From Bacteroidota bacterium (GTDB lineage: Bacteria > Bacteroidota > Bacteroidia > Bacteroidales > SZUA-534), in NCBI GenBank assembly GCA_020047835.1, contig JAIFNJ010000134.1, positions 1-6,039 on the forward strand: 6,039 nt of DNA, given 5' to 3'. This document shows, piece after piece, positions 1 through 5,458 of this stretch (positions are counted from its first letter, which is position 1; every line of letters starts with the position of its first letter). The notes under the pieces are model-generated. The model was given only the letters and a program-made list of their open reading frames with translations. It made no database searches and was not told the origin of the DNA. A program made the position numbers and the translations under genes.

Positions 1-1
1 A

Positions 2-52
2 TACGTAAGATTTTCAAATTCCTACCAAGCCATAAAAATCGTGAGAGATTAA
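2..52 (+). CDS. Possible 3' end of a gene entering from the left edge (partial, uncertain)
   Basis: The frame starting at base 2 is open for 16 codons and stops at TAA 50-52. It encodes a tail beginning Y-V-R-F and ending K-I-V-R-D. This alternation of aromatic or aliphatic residues with a late Lys-Ile-Val resembles the last beta-strands of a type IX secretion (Por) C-terminal sorting domain, which would suit a Bacteroidota genome. With so few residues this is only a suggestion. A second frame from base 1 is also open, to a TAA at 88-90, but its translation is basic and proline-containing with no recognisable pattern. Either could be chance in AT-rich DNA. Confidence 0.22.
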   Translation, partial: YVRFSNSYQAIKIVRD

Positions 53-170
53 CTAATCCTCATTATTCCCAACTTCCACTAGGCTGTTAAAAAGTTGCTA
101 TTATCTCACATCTCTTAACTCAATTTCTAAGTATACTTCCAAATTCAAAAATATAAATACTAACAATTAT

Positions 171-191
171 AGCTGCACAGCAGCAGCTTTT
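171..191 (+). terminator. Small GC-rich hairpin followed by a short T run (weak candidate)
   Basis: AGCTGC at 171-176 pairs with GCAGCT at 183-188 around a 6-base loop, and the sequence reads TTTT at 188-191. It is the only GC-rich stem in the first 297 bases. It could terminate transcription of a gene entering from the left, or lie in the leader of the peptidase gene. The 6-bp stem and four Ts make it weak. The rest of 1-297 is AT-rich, and I see no complete gene or convincing promoter in it. Confidence 0.3.
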
Positions 192-297
192 CTATGGATA
201 AAATAATTATTAGTTCTACTTTCGGCATTAAAATCATAAATAACTAATTGTATTTGTGAATCGTAAAAAATTGAATGTTTAACTAAAAATAAATTTT

Positions 298-2406
298 GTG
301 AAATCAACATCCATTATTTTTGTAATTGCAGGATTGGTATTAACATCTTGCACATCGAACCCAAAAGACAATCAAACCATGGAAAATCCTCTGTTGGCTG
401 AATTTACAGCACCATTTCAAGCACCACCTTTTGAACAGATTAAGCCAGAACATTACATGCCGGCATTTCAGGAGGGAATGAAACAACAAAAGGAACTAAT
501 TGCAGCCATTGTTAACAATAGTGATGAACCCACTTTTGAGAATACTATTGAAGCATTGGAGAATAGCAACGAACTGTTAGATAAAATAGGTAATATTTTT
601 TATAATGTAACTGAGGCTGCAACAAACGATGAATTGCAAAAATTATCCGTTGAGTTGGCTCCAATAATATCAGGACATGGTGATGATATTAGTTTGAATA
701 TTAAATTATTTGAAAAAGTTAAGAGCATTTATTTTAAAAAGGACAGTTTACAATTATCAACCGAACAACTAACCCTTTTGGATAAGATTTATAAAGGATT
801 TGTACGTGGTGGTGCAAACCTCGATGAAAGTTCCAAAGAACGTTTTCGGGAGATAAATAAAGAATTATCGGTGTTGTACTTAAAATTCAGCGATAATGTG
901 TTGCAAGAAAACAACCGGTTTCAATTGGTAATAGATGATTCTGTTGATCTTGTAGGTTTGTCTGAAGGTTCCATCGCTGCAGCATCAGCCTTAGCAAAAG
1001 AAAAAAATATGGAAGGAAAGTGGATATTCACCATCCAAAAACCCAGCTTGATTCCCTTTCTTGAAAATGCGGAAAACAGAATTCTTAGAGAAAAAATGTT
1101 CCATGCATATATCATGAAGGGCAATAACAATGATTCATTGGATAATAAAGTATATGTTTCAAAAATTGTAAACCTACGTCTCGAAAAATCAAAAATGCTA
1201 GGCTTTGATAGTTTTGCCGGATTTATTCTCGATAAAAATATGGCTAAAACTCCCGATAAAGTTTATGCACTTTTAAATGAATTGATGCCAAAGGCACTTG
1301 CCGTTGCTAAAAAGGAGGTTGCAGATATGCAGCAGATGATTGATGCTGAAGGCAGAACCTTCAAATTAGAACCTTGGGATTATGATTTTTATGCAGCCAA
1401 AGTTAAAGAACAAAAATATGCCTTGAACGAAAACCAGATTCGACCATACATGAAACTTGAAAACGTGCGCAACGGTATGTTTTGGGTAGCCAATAAATTG
1501 TATGGTATTACTTTTACCCGTTTGGAAAATATGCCGCTTTATTTCCCAGATGTAGAAGTTTATCAAGTAAAAGAAGAAACCGGTGAACATTTGGGCGTGT
1601 TATACCTCGATTATTATCCACGAGAATCAAAAAGGGCAGGAGCATGGTGTACCAGCTTTGTATCGCAAAAATATAAAGATGGAAAACGAGTGCCTCCTAT
1701 AATGTCCATTGTTTGCAATTTCTCAGCTCCGGTTGGCGATTCACCGGCTTTGCTTTCAGCAGACGAAACGGAAACGTTGTTTCATGAATTTGGTCATGCC
1801 TTGGATGGTCTTTTTTCGAACAAGCACTATGCCAGTCTAAATACACCCCGTGACTTTGTGGAATTACCATCGCAAATTATGGAAAACTGGGCGTTTGCTC
1901 CGGAAGTACTTAACCAATATGCCCTTCATTATCAAACCAATGAACCGATGCCAGCTGAGTTAATTGAAAAAATTCAAAAGGCAGAAAAATTCAATCAGGG
2001 ATTTGCAACCACAGAATACATTGCCGCTTCAATTCTCGATATGGATTGGCATACCATTATTGAAGAAAAGCAATGGGATGTAAATGCTTTTGAAAATGAA
2101 TCAACGTTGAAAATGAAGCTTATAAATGAAATTGTACCAAGATACCGCAGTACTTATTTTTTGCATATTTTTTCAAGCGATGGGTATGCTTCAGGATATT
2201 ACAGTTATTTATGGGCCGAGGTTCTAGATGCCGATGCATTTGAAGCATTTAAAGAACAGGGTTTGTTTGACAGAACCACTGCCAGTGCATTTAGAACCAA
2301 TATACTTGAACTTGGAGCTACCGGTGATGCCATGGTTTTATATAAAAAATTCAGAGGCTCAGAACCTAAAATTGAACCGCTTCTTGAACGTCGAGGATTA
2401 AACTAA
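298..2406 (+). CDS. dcp: M3 family zinc metallopeptidase, peptidyl-dipeptidase Dcp-like lipoprotein
   Basis: This is a 702-residue zinc peptidase of the thimet oligopeptidase/Dcp family, which cleaves short peptides; Dcp enzymes release C-terminal dipeptides. The zinc site is visible: H496-E497-F-G-H500 is the HExxH motif, and E522 in the FVELPSQ segment sits where the third ligand is expected. The C-terminal substrate-binding segment follows at about 623-639 (HIF, then YASGYYSYLW). Length fits the family (E. coli Dcp is about 680) plus an export signal. Residues 1-18 form a lipoprotein signal: Lys2, a hydrophobic core, then the lipobox L-T-S-C with Cys18 as the lipidated residue. Thr rather than Asp follows the Cys, so outer-membrane sorting is more likely than inner-membrane retention. 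The start is GTG; an in-frame TAA at 280-282 and the absence of an upstream ATG make it the only start that keeps the signal. Met28 (ATG 379) could start a cytosolic form. No Shine-Dalgarno is seen. The gene is monocistronic, closed by a terminator. Confidence 0.94.
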   Translation: MKSTSIIFVIAGLVLTSCTSNPKDNQTMENPLLAEFTAPFQAPPFEQIKPEHYMPAFQEGMKQQKELIAAIVNNSDEPTFENTIEALENSNELLDKIGNIFYNVTEAATNDELQKLSVELAPIISGHGDDISLNIKLFEKVKSIYFKKDSLQLSTEQLTLLDKIYKGFVRGGANLDESSKERFREINKELSVLYLKFSDNVLQENNRFQLVIDDSVDLVGLSEGSIAAASALAKEKNMEGKWIFTIQKPSLIPFLENAENRILREKMFHAYIMKGNNNDSLDNKVYVSKIVNLRLEKSKMLGFDSFAGFILDKNMAKTPDKVYALLNELMPKALAVAKKEVADMQQMIDAEGRTFKLEPWDYDFYAAKVKEQKYALNENQIRPYMKLENVRNGMFWVANKLYGITFTRLENMPLYFPDVEVYQVKEETGEHLGVLYLDYYPRESKRAGAWCTSFVSQKYKDGKRVPPIMSIVCNFSAPVGDSPALLSADETETLFHEFGHALDGLFSNKHYASLNTPRDFVELPSQIMENWAFAPEVLNQYALHYQTNEPMPAELIEKIQKAEKFNQGFATTEYIAASILDMDWHTIIEEKQWDVNAFENESTLKMKLINEIVPRYRSTYFLHIFSSDGYASGYYSYLWAEVLDADAFEAFKEQGLFDRTTASAFRTNILELGATGDAMVLYKKFRGSEPKIEPLLERRGLN

Positions 2407-2411
2407 TTAGG

Positions 2412-2443
2412 ATTCCCCTTGGTTTTTTCAAGGGGAATTTTTT
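2412..2443 (+). terminator. Rho-independent terminator of the M3 peptidase gene
   Basis: Bases 2412-2421 pair perfectly with 2429-2438 to give a 10-bp stem containing a CCCC/GGGG core. The loop is 7 bases (2422-2428). A run of six Ts follows at 2438-2443. It begins six bases after the peptidase stop codon, so it very probably ends that transcript and isolates the downstream RNA-binding genes. Confidence 0.9.
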
Positions 2444-2521
2444 GTTTTAATGTCTTAAGATAGCCAAAGTCTTAAGGATGTTTTCTGTATTAATCTTGGT
2501 AAAGTCCTTGCTATTGCAGTC

Positions 2522-2586
2522 TTTTTACTTTCATTCTTAAAATATTTCAATCGTTTATGATAAATGATTCTGATTGAAAGTAAAAA
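2522..2586. repeat. 12-bp perfect inverted repeat with a competing 8-bp pairing, upstream of the RNA-binding genes
   Basis: TTTTTACTTTCA at 2522-2533 is the exact reverse complement of 2575-2586, with a 41-base spacer. Inside the spacer, TTTCAATC at 2545-2552 is the exact reverse complement of GATTGAAA at 2572-2579. The right arm can therefore pair with either left element but not both, because 2575-2579 is shared. The repeat lies in the gap between the peptidase terminator and the RRM gene. It could be a regulatory leader if transcription starts upstream of it, or an operator if the promoter is the box at 2623. The pairing is seen directly; the role is inference, and AT-rich DNA makes chance arms more likely. 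Confidence 0.45.
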
Positions 2587-2622
2587 TATGCCGCTAAAAA
2601 CGCATAGAACCAATTATTATTT

Positions 2623-2630
2623 TAATTTTG
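2623..2630 (+). promoter_or_regulatory. Candidate Bacteroidota -7 box for the RRM/cold-shock unit
   Basis: TAATTTTG matches the Bacteroidota -7 consensus TAnnTTTG at every fixed position. It lies 65 bases before the RRM start codon, which would give a leader of roughly 55-60 bases. No TTG or TTTG is found at the expected -33 distance, so the call rests on one box only. Between box and start codon, ATTATTTAG occurs twice (2663-2671 and 2683-2691). Confidence 0.35.
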
Positions 2631-2695
2631 TTAGAAATAATATCTTTTTAGGAATAAAAGACATTATTTAGTTACTAACATTATTATTTAGCATT

Positions 2696-2941
2696 ATGAA
2701 CATTTACGTAGGAAACCTAAATTACAAGGTTCAGGAAAACAATCTTAAAGATTTATTTGGTGATTTTGGAACAGTTGATTCTGTAAAAATCGTTCAAGAC
2801 AAAGCCACAGGTCGTAGCAAAGGGTTTGCTTTTGTTGAAATGCCAAGCGACGGTGAAGGTCAGGCAGCTATTGATGGGTTAAATAGCACTGAATTTATGG
2901 GTCGGAAGTTAGTAGTTAACCAAGCCCGCCCAAAAGAGTAA
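2696..2941 (+). CDS. Single-domain RRM RNA-binding protein
   Basis: This 81-residue protein consists of almost nothing but one RNA recognition motif, a fold that binds single-stranded RNA on its beta-sheet. RNP2 is I3-Y-V-G-N-L8 and RNP1 is K42-G-F-A-F-V-E-M49. The stacking aromatics Tyr4, Phe44 and Phe46 are all present, so RNA binding should be intact. The T38-G-R-S-K-G run before RNP1 is also typical. The C-terminus ends at Lys80-Glu81 shortly after the last beta-strand, without the Gly/Arg-rich tail of the related cyanobacterial Rbp proteins. Stand-alone RRM proteins of this size are common in Bacteroidota and are generally thought to act as post-transcriptional regulators or RNA chaperones. 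The cold-shock gene starts 26 bases downstream on the same strand with no terminator between, so the two are probably cotranscribed. No Shine-Dalgarno precedes the ATG. The family call is secure; targets are unknown. Confidence 0.94.
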   Translation: MNIYVGNLNYKVQENNLKDLFGDFGTVDSVKIVQDKATGRSKGFAFVEMPSDGEGQAAIDGLNSTEFMGRKLVVNQARPKE

Positions 2942-2959
2942 ATACTTAACTTTTAATCC

Positions 2960-2964
2960 GAGGA
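2960..2964 (+). promoter_or_regulatory. Shine-Dalgarno-like site of the cold-shock gene
   Basis: GAGGA sits only 3 bases before the ATG at 2968. It is the one clear purine-rich ribosome-binding-like site in the window; the other genes have AT-rich leaders without one, as is usual in Bacteroidota. The spacing is shorter than the classical optimum, so its effect is uncertain. It may help translation of the second gene of the pair, whose start lies close to the preceding stop. Confidence 0.4.
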
Positions 2965-2967
2965 ATT

Positions 2968-3165
2968 ATGCAAACAGGTACTGTAAAATGGTACAACGAT
3001 ACCAAAGGCTTTGGATTTTTAGTTGATGAGCAACAAAAAGATATTTTTGTACATCGTTCAGGGTTGATTAGCAAACAATCGCTTCAACCGGGGAATAAGG
3101 TGGAATTTGAAGTAAAAGATGGTGAGAAAGGCCCGACAGCTATAAATGTGAAAGTTATTAAATAA
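2968..3165 (+). CDS. Cold-shock-domain protein (CspA family)
   Basis: This 65-residue protein is a single cold-shock domain, a five-stranded OB-fold barrel that binds single-stranded RNA and DNA and melts RNA secondary structure. The N-terminal G-T-V-K-W motif (4-8), RNP1-like K13-G-F-G-F17 and RNP2-like I26-F-V-H29 are all present. The nucleic-acid-stacking residues Trp8, Phe15, Phe17, Phe27 and His29 are kept. Arg30 follows the His where E. coli CspA has Phe, so one stacking aromatic is replaced by a basic residue. The acidic-basic stretch near 48-57 and the final A-I-N-V-K-V strand complete the fold. Length is normal for the family. It follows the RRM gene by 26 bases and its stop codon lies inside the stem of a strong hairpin. 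Members of the family may be cold-induced or constitutive, and the sequence alone does not decide which. Confidence 0.95.
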   Translation: MQTGTVKWYNDTKGFGFLVDEQQKDIFVHRSGLISKQSLQPGNKVEFEVKDGEKGPTAINVKVIK

Positions 3166-3202
3166 AAAAAACCCGGTAAACCCGGGTTTTTTTTATTTAA
3201 TA
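3156..3202. terminator. Perfect 21-bp bidirectional terminator between the cold-shock gene and slyD
   Basis: Bases 3156-3176 pair with 3182-3202 without a mismatch, around a 5-base loop (3177-3181). The centre of the stem is ACCCGG/CCGGGT, flanked by eight As on the left (3164-3171) and eight Ts on the right (3187-3194). Read on either strand it is a GC-rich stem followed by a T run, so it can terminate both the plus-strand cold-shock transcript and the minus-strand slyD transcript. The cold-shock stop codon (3163-3165) is within the left arm, and the slyD stop (3206-3208) lies three bases beyond the right arm. Confidence 0.92.
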
Positions 3203-3205
3203 TTG

Positions 3206-3748
3206 TTAGCATCCACCGCAACAACCACCGCTTCCGCAGCCATCGTTTCCTGTTCCGCAGCTGCCAGTTCCACAACTTTCCTCTAATTCTTCAGGTTTGG
3301 CATCACGTATTTCCAGTACTTTACCTGTAAAATGTAGCGCTTCACCGGCTAACGGATGATTGAAATCCATTTTAACCGATTCCTTAGAAACTTCAATCAC
3401 GATACCGTGCAGTCTATTTCCATAGCTGTCCATCATAGGAATTGTATTTCCCAAAGTTATCAGTGCTTCGTCAACTTTTCCATCCACTTCAAAAGCTTCC
3501 ATTGGAACATCTACAATTGCCTGTTCGGTTACAGAGCCATAAGCTTGTTCTGCCGATAATTTGAAATCAAAGGTATCACCGGTTGATAATCCCTCTAATT
3601 TATTTTCAAAGTGCTCCAACATTTTTCCTTTTCCAAACAGAAAAGTAAGTGGATTGTCTTGTTCAACTTTTTCAATTAATTGTGCCTCGGAATCGTCATA
3701 CTTCAATTCGTAGATAACGGAAACCATTTTTTCTTTTGCAATGTTCAT
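3206..3748 (-). CDS. slyD: SlyD-type FKBP peptidyl-prolyl isomerase with a Cys/Gly-rich C-terminal tail
   Basis: This 180-residue cytosolic protein combines a prolyl-isomerase FKBP domain with an insert-in-flap chaperone domain. The FKBP part runs from about 8 to 71 and resumes at about 123-150. The motif F36-L-F-G-K-G-K-M-L with E48, the G57-D58 turn, A69-Y70-G71 and N130-H-P-L-A-G135 all follow the SlyD pattern. The insert domain spans roughly 72-122. The tail from S158 contains every cysteine of the protein: 159, 164, 171, 176, 177 and 180, spaced by Gly, Thr, Ser and Asn. E. coli SlyD instead has a His- and Cys-rich tail that binds nickel and assists hydrogenase maturation, so metal binding is likely here but the metal is unknown. 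Met8 is an alternative start just before the first beta-strand; Met1 is kept because it is the longer frame and neither has a Shine-Dalgarno. It has its own candidate promoter and converges with the cold-shock gene. Confidence 0.93.
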   Translation of the reverse strand: MNIAKEKMVSVIYELKYDDSEAQLIEKVEQDNPLTFLFGKGKMLEHFENKLEGLSTGDTFDFKLSAEQAYGSVTEQAIVDVPMEAFEVDGKVDEALITLGNTIPMMDSYGNRLHGIVIEVSKESVKMDFNHPLAGEALHFTGKVLEIRDAKPEELEESCGTGSCGTGNDGCGSGGCCGGC

Positions 3749-3809
3749 CGTACTATTTATAGTTAATTTATACTATTTAAAAAACCATTTTTCAAATTAA
3801 AAATCTGCG

Positions 3810-3840
3810 CAAAGTAACATTCAAAAAATCGTTATTCAAA
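3810..3840 (-). promoter_or_regulatory. Candidate Bacteroidota promoter of slyD
   Basis: On the minus strand a TTTG (-33 element, 3840 to 3837) is followed after 19 bases by TTACTTTG (3817 to 3810), which matches TAnnTTTG at all fixed positions but one. The spacing suits the Bacteroidota promoter. Initiation would fall near 3803, giving a leader of about 55 bases before the slyD start at 3748. The rest of the 262-base gap between slyD and the upstream gene is AT-rich. I see no clear terminator for the upstream gene, so read-through into slyD is possible. Confidence 0.42.
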
Positions 3841-4010
3841 ATATTTCTAAATAAGAATTTTGTTTCTGATTGTTATTTACAACTGAGCAGCTGTTAATGT
3901 TTTGTTAAGAATGCTTAAACTCCCATGTATTAAGTAACGAGTATCAAGAAAAATAATTTGTTTCATATCTCAAATCTAATTATTCACAGCTTAAATCTCC
4001 TTTTAAAAAT

Positions 4011-4541
4011 CTAATAAAAATAGGTTAGCCGGATTATAGGATTGGAATAGGGAGAATAGTACGAATCGTTTAAATTCCAAAGCATCAGGATCAGTAGTTT
4101 CGATCTATCTCCCAGCGGTTGTGCAAATCCACCTCCTACTAATGGACTTTGAACCCAAAAACGTTGGTTTTTTGATTGAATTTGGTAAGGATCAAAATAT
4201 GCCGTTTCCATATTCAAGGCTTCGTACTCGGCATAAATGGCAACATTTTCAAATAAAACATAGGTGGAAAAAACGCTGCCTCCATAAATTTGAGTTGACT
4301 GGTGATAGGTACTATTTTTGTAATACTGGTAATTTCCTTTTATACCAATAAACCAATTGCTATAAGGTTTGTAACCAATCATAGGGGATATATCAACGGC
4401 TGTAACGGTGCCAAATTGTAGTCCTAAACCACCACCAAAAAATACCTTGTCGCTCAATTTGTGTTGTTTTTTAATGGCTCCTTGCGACAATCCTAAAAAA
4501 GGCAAAAACAAAAATATTCCGAGTAATCTATACCATTTCAT
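4011..4541 (-). CDS. Small exported protein, probable outer-membrane beta-barrel of unknown function
   Basis: The 176-residue product begins with a Sec signal peptide: Lys2 and Arg5, a hydrophobic core (LLGIFLFLPFLG), then L-S-Q-G, a cleavage context common in Bacteroidota, near residue 20. The mature part is rich in Tyr, Phe, Gly and Asn and alternates polar and hydrophobic residues, as in short amphipathic beta-strands (for example G-G-G-L-G-L-Q-F-G and the N-Y-Q-Y-Y-K region). It ends in I-R-L-T-Y-F-Y; a terminal aromatic residue is the usual signal for insertion of outer-membrane barrels. There is no enzyme motif. It resembles uncharacterised small proteins widespread in the phylum, but I cannot name a family or function. 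Size would fit an eight-strand barrel. It lies upstream of slyD on the same strand, 262 bases away, and is divergent from the dehydrogenase gene across a 155-base gap in which I found no convincing promoter. Confidence 0.8.
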   Translation of the reverse strand: MKWYRLLGIFLFLPFLGLSQGAIKKQHKLSDKVFFGGGLGLQFGTVTAVDISPMIGYKPYSNWFIGIKGNYQYYKNSTYHQSTQIYGGSVFSTYVLFENVAIYAEYEALNMETAYFDPYQIQSKNQRFWVQSPLVGGGFAQPLGDRSKLLILMLWNLNDSYYSPYSNPIIRLTYFY

Positions 4542-4696
4542 TTAGTATCTTTTATTGGGTGCCTATTTCCTTTCTGCATTCAATTTTTGATTTCAAGGTG
4601 ATTGTTTCAATCAATATCGTAATTTCAAAATTCCGTGAGTAAAAATAATGTAAATTAGCCAATCTAAAAACATACAAGTTTTAAATACGTTAGGTC

Positions 4697-5407
4697 ATGA
4701 ACATTTTAATTACTGGAACCAGCAGGGGTATTGGCTATGAATTGGTAAAATTAGCTACCAAAGATTCTAATAATATGGTATTTGCTATTTCCAGAAATGA
4801 AAAAAAGATACATCAACTTGCCCATGAATGCACCTCAGCCAATCCAAATTGCCAGATTTTTCCTTTATGTTTTGATTTAGCACAAATTGTTAATTATCAG
4901 GAGTTAATGAAGTCAATCAATAATGAAGTAGATTCCTTAGATATTTTGATAAATAATGCCGGATATTTGATTGCAAAACCATTTGCGGACATTTCAGCTT
5001 CTGAAAATGAGCAAATTTACAAAGTGAATGTATTGGGACCAATGGAATTAATCAAACAATGTTTACCTCTTCTTTATAAATCGAATTTGGCTCATGTGGT
5101 GAATATAAGCAGTATGGGTGGAGTTCAAGGGAGTGTTAAATTCCAGGGATTGGCTAGTTATGCTTCCAGTAAAGCAGCCATTGCAGGACTTACTGAATGT
5201 TTGGCCGAAGAATTCAAAGAAACAAAAATTAAGTTTAATTGCCTAGCTCTTGGAGCAGTAGCAACGGAAATGCTTGCTGAGGCTTTTCCTGGTTATCAGG
5301 CCCAAACAACAGCCATTGAAATGGCCGAATATATTTGGCAATTTGCAAACGAAGGACACAAACTGTTTAATGGTAAAATATTGCCTGTCTCAAAATCAAC
5401 ACCATAA
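4697..5407 (+). CDS. Short-chain dehydrogenase/reductase (SDR), classical type
   Basis: This 236-residue NAD(P)-dependent oxidoreductase is a cytosolic Rossmann-fold enzyme. The cofactor motif T6-G-T-S-R-G-I-G13 starts at the N-terminus. Arg10 within it and Arg33 at the end of the second beta-strand suggest preference for NADP(H). The structural motif N86-N-A-G89 is present. The catalytic set is complete: Asn111, Ser139 (in I-S-S-M-G-G), and Tyr155 with Lys159 in Y-A-S-S-K. Length is normal for the classical subfamily, though the C-terminus after the catalytic helix is short and ends N-G-K-I-L-P-V-S-K-S-T-P. The substrate cannot be told from sequence, because SDRs of this form act on acyl carrier protein intermediates, sugars, steroids and other carbonyls; it is not obviously FabG. 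It stands alone, divergent from the beta-barrel gene and convergent with the butyrate kinase gene. No Shine-Dalgarno precedes the ATG. Confidence 0.93.
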   Translation: MNILITGTSRGIGYELVKLATKDSNNMVFAISRNEKKIHQLAHECTSANPNCQIFPLCFDLAQIVNYQELMKSINNEVDSLDILINNAGYLIAKPFADISASENEQIYKVNVLGPMELIKQCLPLLYKSNLAHVVNISSMGGVQGSVKFQGLASYASSKAAIAGLTECLAEEFKETKIKFNCLALGAVATEMLAEAFPGYQAQTTAIEMAEYIWQFANEGHKLFNGKILPVSKSTP

Positions 5408-5458
5408 AAAAAGGAAGTCTTTTGAATCCCCCTTTTAAATATCTTAATCGTATCTAAA

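Noticed and set aside
249..256. TGTATTTG as a -7 promoter box for the peptidase gene
   Set aside because: One fixed base is wrong and no TTG lies at the -33 distance; such matches are expected by chance in this AT-rich DNA.
921..1130. Minus-strand open frame of 69 codons inside the peptidase gene
   Set aside because: It lies wholly antisense to conserved M3 peptidase coding sequence, has no recognisable domain, and is explained by codon bias of the real gene. The same applies to the minus-strand frame at 1366-1590.
3084..3275. Minus-strand open frame spanning the end of the cold-shock gene, the hairpin and the end of slyD
   Set aside because: It reads through a strong terminator and overlaps two well-supported genes; its composition (Trp/Arg-rich) is an artefact of the Cys/Gly tail codons read in another frame.
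3356..3559. Plus-strand open frame opposite slyD
   Set aside because: Antisense shadow of a conserved gene with no domain of its own.
4121..4351. Plus-strand open frame opposite the beta-barrel gene
   Set aside because: The minus-strand frame has a signal peptide and beta-strand pattern; this one has neither and no upstream signals.
4651..4658. TAAATTAG as a -7 promoter box for the SDR gene
   Set aside because: One mismatch in the TTTG half and no -33 element at suitable spacing.
5409..5436. Hairpin AAAAGG/CCTTTT between the SDR and butyrate kinase genes as a shared terminator
   Set aside because: The stem is only 6 bp and mostly A-T, with a 16-base loop and no separate T run after it, so it is not a convincing terminator.
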